Positions 8,728 to 16,987 of a stretch of DNA of 64,000 nucleotides are shown here, in pieces. A program made the position numbers and the translations under genes. This DNA comes from Oscillibacter valericigenes (lineage in GTDB: Bacteria; Bacillota; Clostridia; Oscillospirales; Oscillospiraceae), in contig NZ_JACSNX010000010.1 in NCBI RefSeq assembly GCF_016902445.1, positions 1-64,000 of the forward strand. Reading direction: 5' to 3'. The notes beneath the pieces are model-generated. The model did no database searches. It worked only from the letters and a program-made list of their open reading frames with translations, and was not told where the DNA came from. The stretch's first letter is position 1; each line of letters begins with the position of its first letter.

Positions 8728-10469
8728 TTCGTTTCCTCCGTTTTCTCGTGAATGCCTGCGCCCTTGGGCACCCTGGAACGGGGAGCCAGCAGCAGGTTGA
8801 TCAGTCCGTTGAAAATGCCGATAAACACCAGCAGGATGATGACCATCATGGTGACGAAGGCCGCCGCCTGGCTGTACTTGGCCTGGTCAAAGAGGGTGTA
8901 GATCTTGCTGGTGACCAGGTCCCAGCGGGGGGAGACCAGGAAGATGATGGCGCTGACGGCGGTGATGGCCTTCACGAAGGAGTACACCAGCCCGGAGAAG
9001 AAGGCGTTGCGCAGCATGGGCAGGGAGATCCGGCGGAAGGAGTAGCCGCTGCCCGCGCCCAGGATGGTGGACGCCTCCTCGATGGAGTTGTCGATCTGCA
9101 GCAGCGTGGTGGTGCCGGACTCGATGGCCACCGGCATGTTCCGGAACACGAACACGATCACCAGGATGGTGGCGGTGCCGGTGAGCACCAGGAAGCCGGT
9201 GTTGAAGGCCAGGATGTAGGCGATGCCCAGCACCGTGCCGGGAACCGCGAACATCAGAACGGAGGACACCTCGATGAAGCGCTTGCCGTAGTAGTCCCGC
9301 TTGGCGGTGATGTAGGCGATGACCATGCCCAGCAGGCCGCCGATCAGGGCGGCGACCAGGCCCAGGACGATGGAGTTGCGCAGGCTGTCCCACCCCTGCT
9401 GCAGGGCCCGGCCGTACTGGTCCAGCGTGAGCGCATAGTTGTAGCCCCAGGTGGTGACGAAGGAGCCGAACACCACCGTGCCGTAGAACAGGATGATGAC
9501 CGCGGCCACCAGCATGCAGAAGATGAACAGGGGCCACTTGATGTGGGCCTCGTCGATGAGCTTGCGGGCCTGTGTGGGCTTGCCGGTAACGGTGACGAAG
9601 CTCTTCTTGTTGACCCAGTATTTGTTCAGCAGATACGCCACCATGGTGGGCACCAGCATCAAAAGCGCCAGGACAGAGCCCTTCTGCATGTCGTAGCTGC
9701 CGGTGATGATCTGGTACACCTCCACGGACAGGGTGGTGAAGTCGCCGCCGATGGTGGCGGGGTTGGAGAAGTCCTCCAGCGACTGGATGAACACCAGCAG
9801 GCAGCCGGAGATGATGCCCGGCAGGGACAGGGGGAAGGTGACCGTCCAGAAGGTGTGCCACCGGCTGGCGCCCATGTTGCAGGCCGCGTCCTCCACCGAC
9901 GCGTCGATGGAGGAGAGGATGCCGGAGAGGGTCATGTAGGCGATGGGGAAGAAGCTGAGCACCTGCACCACGATCAGGCTGCCCATGCCATAGACGTCAT
10001 TGCCCTCGATCCCCAGCAGGGATTTGGTGATGAGCCCCTGCCGCCCGAACAGGAAGATGATGGACAGGCACAGGATGAAGGGCGGGGACAGGATGGGCAG
10101 CGTGGCGATGGTCTTCAGAAAGCCCTTGCAAGGCACGTTGGTGCGGGTGATGGTGTAGGCGAAGACGTAGCCGATGAAGGTGGCGATCACCGCCACGATC
10201 ACGCCCAGCAGCATGGTGCGGCCGAAGGTCTTCAGATACCGGGAGGTGGAGAAGATCTCCGCCGCCGTGGCCAGGGAGAAGGCGCCGGTCTCATCGGTCA
10301 GGCTGAAGAGCAGGACCTTCACCAGGGGATAGACGACGAACAGAAGCAGGAGCACGATGACCGCGAGGATGGCCACCAGCATGATGGGCTGGCGCATGAT
10401 CATCTTGGTCTCGTTCCGCCTTTTCAGGCGGGCGGCGCTTTTGCCGCCCGAACCAGCAGCGTTTGCCAT
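8724..10469 (-). CDS. ABC transporter permease, fused double-domain FbpB type
   Basis: 581 residues, about twelve membrane segments in two BPD-type halves. The first is about residues 30-290, with the loop around NMGASRWHTFWTVTFPLS; the second is about 310-565, with the loop around ILGAGSGYSFRRISLPML. Those EAA-like loops dock on the ATPase. The fused arrangement is the usual form in FbpB/ThiP/PhnU-type importers. The start is supported by AGGAGG seven bases upstream. It follows the binding-protein gene after a 94-nt spacer that carries a strong hairpin. Confidence 0.92.
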   Translation of the reverse strand: MANAAGSGGKSAARLKRRNETKMIMRQPIMLVAILAVIVLLLLFVVYPLVKVLLFSLTDETGAFSLATAAEIFSTSRYLKTFGRTMLLGVIVAVIATFIGYVFAYTITRTNVPCKGFLKTIATLPILSPPFILCLSIIFLFGRQGLITKSLLGIEGNDVYGMGSLIVVQVLSFFPIAYMTLSGILSSIDASVEDAACNMGASRWHTFWTVTFPLSLPGIISGCLLVFIQSLEDFSNPATIGGDFTTLSVEVYQIITGSYDMQKGSVLALLMLVPTMVAYLLNKYWVNKKSFVTVTGKPTQARKLIDEAHIKWPLFIFCMLVAAVIILFYGTVVFGSFVTTWGYNYALTLDQYGRALQQGWDSLRNSIVLGLVAALIGGLLGMVIAYITAKRDYYGKRFIEVSSVLMFAVPGTVLGIAYILAFNTGFLVLTGTATILVIVFVFRNMPVAIESGTTTLLQIDNSIEEASTILGAGSGYSFRRISLPMLRNAFFSGLVYSFVKAITAVSAIIFLVSPRWDLVTSKIYTLFDQAKYSQAAAFVTMMVIILLVFIGIFNGLINLLLAPRSRVPKGAGIHEKTEETK

Positions 10470-10506
10470 TTGGGTTCCTCCTGTAGATTTTCAAGCGTTT
10501 GGCAAG

Positions 10507-10537
10507 AGGACTTCCTCCCCGCCGGGGAGGAAGTCCT
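10507..10537 (-). promoter_or_regulatory. Intercistronic hairpin between binding-protein and permease genes
   Basis: AGGACTTCCTCCCC and its exact complement form a 14-bp stem with a 3-nt loop, with no T run behind it. By analogy with other importers it may stabilise the upstream binding-protein mRNA or reduce read-through into the permease. Confidence 0.7.
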
Positions 10538-10563
10538 GCAGGCTGAAAAGGGATATTCCGGGA

Positions 10564-11634
10564 TCACTCCAGGTTCTCGGAGCTGGCGATGTTGGCCTCG
10601 AACTGGGCCACGAACTCGTCCTTGTGCTCGGCTGCCCAGACGGCATCATAGTCGATGACGGCCACGGAGTCCAGGGTCACCAGGCCGTCGGCCACGGTGG
10701 CCTCGGTGTTGGTGGGCACGCGGAAGGAGTTGTTCTCGGCGTACAGGTTCTGCCCCTCGGCAGAGCACATGAAGTCGATGAACTTCTTGGCGTTCTCCTG
10801 CTCGTCGGCGGGGCCGCCCTTGATCAGAGCCATGGCGCCCACCTCATAGCCGGTGCCGTCGGTGGGGAAGGACAGCTCGATGGGATAACCCTCGGTGGTG
10901 GGCTGCAGGCCGTCGTGAGAGAAGGTCAGCGCGATGGCCGCCTCGCCCAGGGCCACGCCGTTGGGGGCCGCGGAGCCGGACTTGGTGTACTGGGACATGT
11001 TCTTGTTCAGCTCAGCCAGGTAATCCCACACGGCGTCCTCGCCCTTCAGCTGGATCAGGGTGGCCAGCACGGTGTAGGCGGTGCCGGAGGTGGCGGGGTG
11101 GGCCATGATGATCATGTCCTGGTACTTGGGATCCAGCAGGTCGTCCCAGCTGGTGGGATAGTCATACCCCTTGTCCGCAAACCAGTCCTTGTTGCAGGCA
11201 AAGGCGATGGCGCCCACATAGATGGGATTCCACACGCCGTCGGGATCCAGATAGTTCTCCGGGGTGTTGGACAGCTCCGGAGACTGATAGGCCTCCAGCA
11301 GGCCCTGATTGGAGGCGGCGATGTAGTTGTCGGTGGAGCCGCCGAACATCAGGGACGCCTGGGGGTTGTCCTTCTCGGCTGCCACGCGGGTCAGCATCTC
11401 ACCGGCGGAGAGCCGCAGGGAGTTGACGTGGATGCCGGTGGCCTCCTCAAAGGCGTTGAAGTAATAGGCCACCTCCGCCTCAGGGAACGCGGTGTAGACG
11501 GTCAGCTCGTTGCTGCCGCTGGTCTCGCCGCCGTCCTCCGCAGCGGGATCGCTGCCGCCCCCGCAGCCGGTCAGCAGGCTCAGGGACATTGCCAGAGTCA
11601 GGAGCAGGGCAAAGATCCGTCTCGTTTTTTTCAT
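10564..11634 (-). CDS. ABC transporter substrate-binding lipoprotein, FbpA/AfuA-like
   Basis: 356 residues. A lipoprotein signal peptide ends in LLTGC, with the acylated Cys at 24. The mature protein is a type-2 periplasmic-binding fold of the ferric/phosphonate/putrescine group: LTVYTAFPEAE near the start, then ASLMFGGSTDNYIAA and the HPATSGTAYT ligand loop. I do not see the tandem Tyr pair of classical iron binders, so sugar-phosphate, phosphonate or another anion is as likely as iron. It is first in the operon, which fits its need for excess copies. The start has AAGGAAG upstream. Confidence 0.9.
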   Translation of the reverse strand: MKKTRRIFALLLTLAMSLSLLTGCGGGSDPAAEDGGETSGSNELTVYTAFPEAEVAYYFNAFEEATGIHVNSLRLSAGEMLTRVAAEKDNPQASLMFGGSTDNYIAASNQGLLEAYQSPELSNTPENYLDPDGVWNPIYVGAIAFACNKDWFADKGYDYPTSWDDLLDPKYQDMIIMAHPATSGTAYTVLATLIQLKGEDAVWDYLAELNKNMSQYTKSGSAAPNGVALGEAAIALTFSHDGLQPTTEGYPIELSFPTDGTGYEVGAMALIKGGPADEQENAKKFIDFMCSAEGQNLYAENNSFRVPTNTEATVADGLVTLDSVAVIDYDAVWAAEHKDEFVAQFEANIASSENLE

Positions 11635-11680
11635 CGTTCAATCTTCCTTTCTGTTTTGTTCGCCGTTTGTTATATGGTTA

Positions 11681-11696
11681 CCCATGATGTCATGGG
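11681..11696. promoter_or_regulatory. Palindromic operator candidate upstream of the importer
   Basis: CCCATGA-TG-TCATGGG is an inverted repeat with 7-bp arms, about 47 bp upstream of the binding-protein start. A weak minus-strand -10 candidate (TATAAC, about 11670) lies just downstream. Confidence 0.4.
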
Positions 11697-11982
11697 CGGG
11701 ACCACGCTGTCCGCCGGTGTTTCCTGCAGAGAAAACCGGGAGCCCGCCGATCCGCATTTCATTGATGTAAGCGGATACAGATCAGCCTTTTTCCGAACTT
11801 TTGGCCGGAATCCGGCGCGCTTCAAGCAGGCATCCCGCGTGTGCACAGCAATCTCCTCTTCTGGCGGTCTCCTTCGGCAGGTCATTCCTCGCTTTTTTCG
11901 CTTTTGCCCAAGGATCGCTTTCGTCTTTGTGTAATCTGCGCAAAATTCGTGTTAATTCTTCGTGAAATTTATTGTATTTGCT

Positions 11983-12011
11983 ATTATAGCAAATCATCCT
12001 GCGCAAAGCAA
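11983..12011 (-). promoter_or_regulatory. Sigma-A type promoter with palindrome over the -10, probably for the importer operon
   Basis: On the minus strand TTGCTT, 17 bp, then TATAAT. The -10 lies inside ATTTGCTAT-T-ATAGCAAAT (11976-11994), a perfect 9-bp inverted repeat, which suggests repressor control. Transcription would run toward the binding-protein gene through a leader of about 340 nt. Confidence 0.55.
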
Positions 12012-12079
12012 GGGCTTTTTGCCAATTGAGCCTGATGTAACTGCTTACTTCCGCGGCAGCCAAGGGCCGGAAGAACGGA

Positions 12080-12113
12080 CAGAACAACCCCCAGAGCCGC
12101 AAGGCCCTGGGGG
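12080..12113 (-). terminator. Terminator of the AEC permease gene
   Basis: CCCCCAGGGCC (12113-12103 on the minus strand), loop TTGC, then GGCTCTGGGGG with one mismatch, followed by TTGTTCTG. The same hairpin also precedes TTTT on the + strand. Confidence 0.6.
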
Positions 12114-12199
12114 CTGTTTTGAATATCATGGTCTCCGGTCGCTGGGGCGGTATCCGTCCGGCCGGCTGGTCCGGCAGAGACGATCCCGCTCCGGCGGTC

Positions 12200-13129
12200 T
12201 CACGCCGGCACGGTCTCCATGATCATGGTCAGCAGGGGGATCGTCAGGATGGAGCAGAGCGTGGAGGCAAAGGTGATCTGGGAGGCAAACACCGCGTCGC
12301 CGTCGTACTTGTCCGCCAGGATGGAGGCCGTGCTGCCCGCCGGCATCCCGGTCATCAGGATGCAGACGTTCACCAGCGTGGGGTCCAGATGGAAGGGCTT
12401 CAGCACCAGCCAGACCAGAAGCGGGAACAGGGCCAGCCGCAGGCAGGTGTACCACAGCACCGGCCCGGAAAACATGGAGCGGATGGGCGCGTCTGCCAGG
12501 ATCGAACCGATGACCAGCATGGAGATGGGGACGGTGCAGCTGCTGGTCGCAGCGATGGCCTCATCCAGAAACTCCGGGAGGGAGACGGGGGCCACCATCA
12601 AAACCAGCCCCACGAACACCGCGATGATGCAGGGGTGCCGCACCAGCTTGCGGAAGGCGTCCTTCCTGCTGACGCTGGTGAACAGGGAGAGCCCCGCCGT
12701 CCACATGGTGAAGCGCAGCGGGATCTGGAACATGGAGGTGTAGATGACCCCCAGGTCCCCGAACATCAGATGGGCGATGGGCAGCCCCACGAAGCTGGAG
12801 TTGGAGCAGATCATGCCGTAGGACAGCACGCTCTTCTTCTCTGCCGGATACCGGCGGAACAGCAGCTTGCTGCCATAGACCGCGGTCAGCTGGATGCCAA
12901 CAGAGATGGCCACCGCCAGGACACAGTTCCGCACGAATCCTTCCGGCAGCTGGATGCCGCCCATGAACGACTCCACGATGTTGCAGGGCAGGACCACGTA
13001 GATCAGAAGGTCTGACAGCGTCTTCCGCCCCACTTCACTGACGATCTTCAGCTTCTTGATCAGAACCCCCAGCAGGATCAGCAGAAACAGCGTCTCCTGC
13101 AGGGAGAGCATCTCCCAGAAAAAGTCCAT
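12200..13129 (-). CDS. AEC-family (auxin efflux carrier-like) permease
   Basis: 309 residues from the ATG at 13129 (MDFFWEMLSL); the frame stays open further upstream but the promoter at 13199-13227 lies inside it, so the longer start is wrong. About ten membrane helices in two inverted halves. AEC family marks are a polar break in VLPCNIVESF, CSNSSFVGLPIAHLMFGD in the middle and LMTGMPAGSTASILADKY near the C-terminal half. Such carriers export or exchange organic acids (malate, malonate) in bacteria. Monocistronic and divergent from the CoA-disulfide reductase gene; the ribosome binding site is weak (GAGAG). Confidence 0.88.
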   Translation of the reverse strand: MDFFWEMLSLQETLFLLILLGVLIKKLKIVSEVGRKTLSDLLIYVVLPCNIVESFMGGIQLPEGFVRNCVLAVAISVGIQLTAVYGSKLLFRRYPAEKKSVLSYGMICSNSSFVGLPIAHLMFGDLGVIYTSMFQIPLRFTMWTAGLSLFTSVSRKDAFRKLVRHPCIIAVFVGLVLMVAPVSLPEFLDEAIAATSSCTVPISMLVIGSILADAPIRSMFSGPVLWYTCLRLALFPLLVWLVLKPFHLDPTLVNVCILMTGMPAGSTASILADKYDGDAVFASQITFASTLCSILTIPLLTMIMETVPA

Positions 13130-13413
13130 CTTGGTTCTCTCTTTCCCGCGAACGGTCGCGACAGCCGGGCCTGCGGCCACCATAAAAAAATTGGTTTCAT
13201 TATAGTCCCTGCCCCGTGAAATTGCAAGGCCGTTCTTGCCGAGCCTGCCGCCGGAAAGAGGGCCTTCCCTTTTGGGCCGATTCCTGTTATATTGGAAAAA
13301 ACGGACCTGCCGGCCAGCCGTGCCGGCAGGCAGCCGGGCTGCTCCGGCGGGCGATGCCCGCGTGACCGATCCGGGCGGCATCTGTAATGATTACGGAAAG
13401 GCGGTACAATGAG
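13130..13413. other. Divergent intergenic region
   Basis: It holds the AEC promoter, a weak + strand -10 candidate (13288) and the ribosome binding site AAAGGCGG (13398-13405) of the reductase gene. Nothing else is recognisable. Confidence 0.5.
13199..13227 (-). promoter_or_regulatory. Sigma-A promoter of the AEC permease gene
   Basis: TTGCAA, 17-bp spacer, TATAAT on the minus strand, about 70 bp upstream of the chosen start. On the other strand a weaker TATATT at 13288-13293 may serve the reductase gene. Confidence 0.7.
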
Positions 13414-15105
13414 ATGAAAGTTGTGATCGTGGGCGGCGTGGCCGGCGGGGCCACGGCGGCGGCCCGGCTCCGGCGGCTGGACGAGTCGGCGGAGATCGTG
13501 GTGTTTGAGCGGTCCGGGTATGTGTCCTATGCCAACTGCGGCCTGCCCTACTACATCGGCGGCATCATCACCGACCGGGCGGAGCTGACGCTCCAGACGC
13601 CGGAGAGCTTCTGGCGGCGCTTCCGGGTGGACATGCGGGTCCGCCACGAGGTGACGGCCATCCACCCGGACACCAAGACGGTGGACGTGAAAAACCTGGC
13701 TACGGGCGAGGTCTTTGCAGAGTCCTACGACAAGCTGATCCTCTCCCCCGGCGCCAGGCCCACCCAGCCGGCGCTGCCCGGCGTGGGCATCGACCGGCTG
13801 TTCACCCTCCGCACCGTGGAGGACACCCTGAAGCTCCGGGAATTCATCGAACAGCACCATCCCAGGTCTGCGGTGCTGGCCGGCGGCGGCTTCATCGGCA
13901 TCGAGCTGGTGGAGAACCTGCGGGAGCTGGGGCTGGACGTGACGGTGGTCCAGCGGCCGAAGCAGCTGCTGAACCCCCTGGACGCGGACATGGCCGCCTT
14001 CCTCCACGCCCAGCTGCGCGAGAAAGGCGTGAAGCTGATGCTGGGCCGCACGGTGGAGGGCTTTGCCGCCGACGGGGACCGGGTCAACGTGCTCATCAAG
14101 GACGAAGCCCCCCTCACCGCCGACATGGTGGTGCTGGCCATCGGCGTCACGCCGGACACCGGCCTGGCCCGTGACGCCGGGCTGGAGCTGGGCATTAAGG
14201 GCAGCATCGTGGTGAACGACCGGATGGAGACCTCCGTCCCGGACATCTATGCCGTGGGCGACGCGGTGCAGGTGAAGCACTCCGTCACCGGGCAGGACGC
14301 CCTCCTGTCCCTGGCGGGGCCCGCCAACAAGCAGGGCCGCATCGCGGCGGACAACATCTGCGGCGGGGACAGCCGGTACCTGGGTTCCCAGGGCAGCTCC
14401 GTCATCAAGGTGTTCGACATGACCATCGCCGCCACCGGCGTCAACGAGAAGACCGCCCGGCAGGCGGGCATCGACTGCGATAAGGTCTTCCTCTCCCCCA
14501 TGAGCCACGCCGGCTACTATCCCGGCGGCAAGGTGATGACCATGAAGGTGGTGTTCGAGAAGGGCACCTATCGCCTGCTGGGCGCCCAGATCGTGGGGTA
14601 CGAGGGCGTGGACAAGCGGATCGACGTGCTGGCCACCGCCATCCACGCCGGGCTCACCGGCCCCCAGCTGAAGGACCTGGATTTGGCCTACGCGCCCCCC
14701 TACTCCTCCGCCAAGGACCCGGTGAACATGGCGGGCTTCATGATTGAGAACCTGTCCCGGGGGCTGGTGGAGCAGTTCTTCCCGGAGGACGTGGACGCCC
14801 TGCCCCGGGACGGCAGTGCCACGCTGCTGGACGTGCGGACCCCCGGTGAGTACGCCGCAGGCCACGCCGAAGGCTTCGTCAACCTCCCGGTTGACGACCT
14901 GCGGGAGCATCTGGCGGAGATCCCGGCGGACAAGCCGGTGTATCTCATCTGCCAGAGCGCCCTGCGGAGCTACATCGCCTGCCGGATCCTTTCTCAGCAC
15001 GGCCTGCGGTGCAGCCACCTCTCCGGCGGCTGGCGGCTGTACACGGCCGTCATGCAGGATCAGGCCGCCGCCCAGGAGGCCCTGCCCTGCGGGATGGAGA
15101 AATAA
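13414..15105 (+). CDS. CoA-disulfide reductase with C-terminal rhodanese domain
   Basis: 563 residues from ATG 13414, chosen over 13387 because AAAGGCGG is correctly spaced from it. An FAD/NAD(P)H pyridine-nucleotide-disulfide oxidoreductase: FAD dinucleotide fold VIVGGVAGGATAAA at the N terminus, redox-active single Cys at 42 in YANCGLPYY, NAD(P) fold near VLAGGGFIGIELVENL, and the second FAD motif DIYAVGDAV. Residues from about 465 form a rhodanese domain with DVRTPGEYAAGH and active-site loop CQSALRS (Cys near 513). Enzymes of this CoADR-RHD type reduce CoA disulfide or persulfides with NAD(P)H in low-GSH organisms, giving oxidative and sulfane-sulfur protection. Confidence 0.93.
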   Translation: MKVVIVGGVAGGATAAARLRRLDESAEIVVFERSGYVSYANCGLPYYIGGIITDRAELTLQTPESFWRRFRVDMRVRHEVTAIHPDTKTVDVKNLATGEVFAESYDKLILSPGARPTQPALPGVGIDRLFTLRTVEDTLKLREFIEQHHPRSAVLAGGGFIGIELVENLRELGLDVTVVQRPKQLLNPLDADMAAFLHAQLREKGVKLMLGRTVEGFAADGDRVNVLIKDEAPLTADMVVLAIGVTPDTGLARDAGLELGIKGSIVVNDRMETSVPDIYAVGDAVQVKHSVTGQDALLSLAGPANKQGRIAADNICGGDSRYLGSQGSSVIKVFDMTIAATGVNEKTARQAGIDCDKVFLSPMSHAGYYPGGKVMTMKVVFEKGTYRLLGAQIVGYEGVDKRIDVLATAIHAGLTGPQLKDLDLAYAPPYSSAKDPVNMAGFMIENLSRGLVEQFFPEDVDALPRDGSATLLDVRTPGEYAAGHAEGFVNLPVDDLREHLAEIPADKPVYLICQSALRSYIACRILSQHGLRCSHLSGGWRLYTAVMQDQAAAQEALPCGMEK

Positions 15106-15111
15106 TGCGCA

Positions 15112-15143
15112 AGGCGGGAGCATCACGACAGATGCTCCCGCCT
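15112..15143 (+). terminator. Hairpin after CoA-disulfide reductase
   Basis: AGGCGGGAGCATC and its complement form a perfect 13-bp stem with a 6-nt loop. The following sequence is only weakly T-rich. Confidence 0.55.
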
Positions 15144-15198
15144 CCCGATTCTGCGGCCTCCTCCAGGCCGTAGTTTTCTCAGGCCGGGAATACGGCTC

Positions 15199-15414
15199 TC
15201 AAACAAACTCCAGCCCCGAAATTTCCGGCATATACGTTTTTACCATTTGTTCTATGGTGGATTTCATTGTTTCCTGTGCCGCCGCTGCCTCCGGGCCTTC
15301 CAAGCGGAGCTTCACGACATTTTCCGCCGTGAGTGCAACAAATTTGACGGAAAATCCCCCTTCGCTGGTAAAGGAATTAATCTCCGCGATCAAGTCTTTC
15401 ACTCTTTTTTCCAA
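15199..15414 (-). CDS. Small NifU C-terminal-like protein lacking the CxxC pair
   Basis: 71 residues from a TTG start with GGGAGGAG six bases upstream. The whole protein aligns by eye with the Nfu/NifU C-terminal fold: SEGGFSVKFV, then VVKLRLEG, then TMKSTIEQMVK and MPEISGLEFV, matching DGG, VxLxGxC and LKxxIExxLKxxxPEV. Where Nfu has CxxC the sequence is GPEAAAAQET, so it cannot hold an iron-sulfur cluster in the known way. It could be a structural or regulatory paralogue. It follows a tRNA-Gly gene and is followed by no gene on its strand. Confidence 0.7.
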   Translation of the reverse strand: MEKRVKDLIAEINSFTSEGGFSVKFVALTAENVVKLRLEGPEAAAAQETMKSTIEQMVKTYMPEISGLEFV

Positions 15415-15504
15415 AGCGACTCCTCCCCCCGTCGATTATAGCCTCAGTATATAGTTTTTGTCCCTGGAATGCAAGAGGTGGAGGCAGCGCGTTCGCCTTC
15501 TGAC

Positions 15505-15537
15505 GAAAAAGCAGGACACCCAACTCTGGGTGTCCTG
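15505..15537 (-). terminator. Terminator after tRNA-Gly
   Basis: CAGGACACCC, 6-nt loop, GGGTGTCCTG, then CTTTTT on the minus strand. Confidence 0.85.
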
Positions 15538-15545
15538 TTTCACTC

Positions 15546-15621
15546 TGGAGCGGGCAACGAGGCTCGAACTCGCTACCTCCACCTTGGCAAGGTGGCGCTC
15601 TACCAGATGAGCTATGCCCGC
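15546..15621 (-). tRNA. tRNA-Gly (anticodon GCC)
   Basis: The minus strand reads GCGGGCA for the acceptor, D arm GCTC/GAGC, anticodon stem CCACC/GGTGG with loop TTGCCAA, T arm with TTCGAGC and closing TGCCCGC followed by an encoded TCCA. A cloverleaf of 76 nt including CCA. It lies 46 bases downstream of a lipoprotein gene and has its own terminator. Confidence 0.97.
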
Positions 15622-15667
15622 GGAACAAGGGGTATTTTAGCAAAGAAATACCCGCTTGTCAAGTCTC

Positions 15668-16345
15668 TTATTCAAGATTTTCCGCATTTTCTTCCGCAGG
15701 CGGCTGGCCCATCACAAACTCGATGAGTCCCACCTGTCCGGACGGCGGATAGTAGGAGATGGTCCAGGCAGGCGTCTCTGTCAGCCCGCGCTCCTCCCGG
15801 AGCTGGGCCACGGCCTCTTCCACCCGCGCCTGGTCGTTTTCGCCCCAGTAGCCGATGCGCACCGCCAGCTCCGTCCGCCCCTCGTCCAAGGCCGTCTCCA
15901 GCAGGGCCGGCAGGGCCTCTGTGCTGGTGGCGTTCACCACCGCCTGGATCTGCTCTGCCGTGCGGCGGTAGCTGATCTGCAGGGAGATCTCATAGTACCC
16001 CCGCTGGGCCCGGCTGGAGGCAGTGATATACTCCACCGCGTAGGCCCCCATGGAGGTCTCCTGCTGGATCTCCGTGGTGGCCTGCTCCAGCGTGTCCGCC
16101 ACCGTCAGATCGTCCTCATAGTTATAGAGCCGGACGGTGGCGCTCTCCGTATGCTGGCCGATGAGGATCAGCAGGTCGTTGACGATGTCCTGGTAGTTCT
16201 CCGCCCGCAGGGTCCCGGCGGCCTCACTCTCCCAGAATTTGCTGCTGTGGGGCTCCACCGTGGCGTATTCCCGCTCCAGCAGCGCGCTGCAGCCTGTCAG
16301 GGCCAGACAGGCCCACAGCAGGCAGATCACCCGGTGCAGCCGCAC
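15668..16345 (-). CDS. Putative lipoprotein of unknown function
   Basis: 225 residues from a GTG at 16345 with AGGAGG nine bases upstream; upstream in-frame codons lie inside the preceding gene. A lipoprotein signal (VICLLWACLALTGC, lipid Cys at 19) precedes a soluble domain rich in beta-type segments: TVRLYNYEDDLTVADTLEQ, then GAYAVEYITASS, YEISLQISYRRT and VRIGYWGENDQ. It resembles the general class of small clostridial extracytoplasmic lipoproteins, but I do not recognise a family. It sits 44 bp downstream of the LUD gene on the same strand, so it probably shares its transcript. Confidence 0.75.
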   Translation of the reverse strand: MRLHRVICLLWACLALTGCSALLEREYATVEPHSSKFWESEAAGTLRAENYQDIVNDLLILIGQHTESATVRLYNYEDDLTVADTLEQATTEIQQETSMGAYAVEYITASSRAQRGYYEISLQISYRRTAEQIQAVVNATSTEALPALLETALDEGRTELAVRIGYWGENDQARVEEAVAQLREERGLTETPAWTISYYPPSGQVGLIEFVMGQPPAEENAENLE

Positions 16346-16389
16346 AGCCACGCGCCTCCTTTCCAGCCGCCGCTTTGCAAGGCGGCCTG

Positions 16390-16986
16390 TTACAGCCCCA
16401 GATCCTCGTCCACCAGAAGGATCTCCGTCTCCATGCCCGTCATGGGTCCCCACAGCGTCACCATGGCGTTGCAGACCCGGTCCGGGCTCTTGCAGTCATA
16501 GCACCGATCCGCCTTGACGGCGCAGGGGGTCTTCTTCCCCAGCTGCTGGGCGCGGTGGGGGCCGGCCACGTTCCGGGCCCGCCAGACGGCCTTCTCATAG
16601 TCCGGCGCCAGCTTGTTCCGGCCGATGACGAAGTACACCTTCTCATGGCCGAACAGGGTGCCGGCCAGCCGATTGCCCACGCCGTCGATGTTGACGATCT
16701 CCCCGGTCTCCGCCAGGGCGTTGGCGGAGGTCAGGTACACCTGGGTCTGCATGGCCGCCCGCCGGGCCTCGTCCGCCGGCTGCTTCCAGTGCCAGAACAC
16801 GGTGTTGTGGGTCTCCAGCCGCTCATAGATCCCCATCGCGTTCAGGGTCCCGGAGCCGCCGAGGCCCACGGTGGCGCCGTCGATCTGGGCATCCAGATAG
16901 TCCGCCGCCTCCGCCGCCGAGGCGAACACCTTCACCTTGTACCGGCGGGCCTCCAGATTCTTCTGCACCTGCTCAAAATTCGCCAT
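16390..16986 (-). CDS. LUD-domain protein (LutC/YkgG-like, DUF162)
   Basis: 198 residues from ATG 16986 behind AAGGAGGAG; it begins one base after the stop of the YitT gene. The LUD fold is seen in ATVGLGGSGTLNAMGIYE, the glycine-rich nucleotide-like loop, and in VNIDGVGNRLAGTLFGH and VYFVIGRNKL. A Cys-rich stretch CYDCKSPDRVC near residue 160 is typical of the stand-alone clostridial branch. LutC proteins take part in lactate oxidation with LutA and LutB, but neither partner is present here, so the precise role is open. Confidence 0.85.
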   Translation of the reverse strand: MANFEQVQKNLEARRYKVKVFASAAEAADYLDAQIDGATVGLGGSGTLNAMGIYERLETHNTVFWHWKQPADEARRAAMQTQVYLTSANALAETGEIVNIDGVGNRLAGTLFGHEKVYFVIGRNKLAPDYEKAVWRARNVAGPHRAQQLGKKTPCAVKADRCYDCKSPDRVCNAMVTLWGPMTGMETEILLVDEDLGL

Positions 16987-16987
16987 G

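Larger units (their letters stand above)
11635..12199. other. Gene-free interval with long leader of the importer operon
   Basis: It contains the promoter at 11983-12011, the operator candidate at 11681-11696 and the terminator of the AEC gene at 12080-12113. Short open frames on the minus strand (for example 11670-11885) have no ribosome binding site or recognisable content. I see no known riboswitch. Confidence 0.5.

Noticed and set aside
11670-12129. Short minus-strand frames in the importer leader (71 and 115 codons)
   Set aside because: No ribosome binding site, no family match, and they cover promoter and terminator signals.
13078-15126. 682-codon minus-strand frame opposite the CoA-disulfide reductase
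   Set aside because: The + strand protein has complete FAD, NAD and rhodanese motifs. The antisense frame has none.
16390-16986. Lactate utilisation operon (lutABC)
   Set aside because: Only the LUD-domain gene is present. No LutA or LutB-like gene is next to it.
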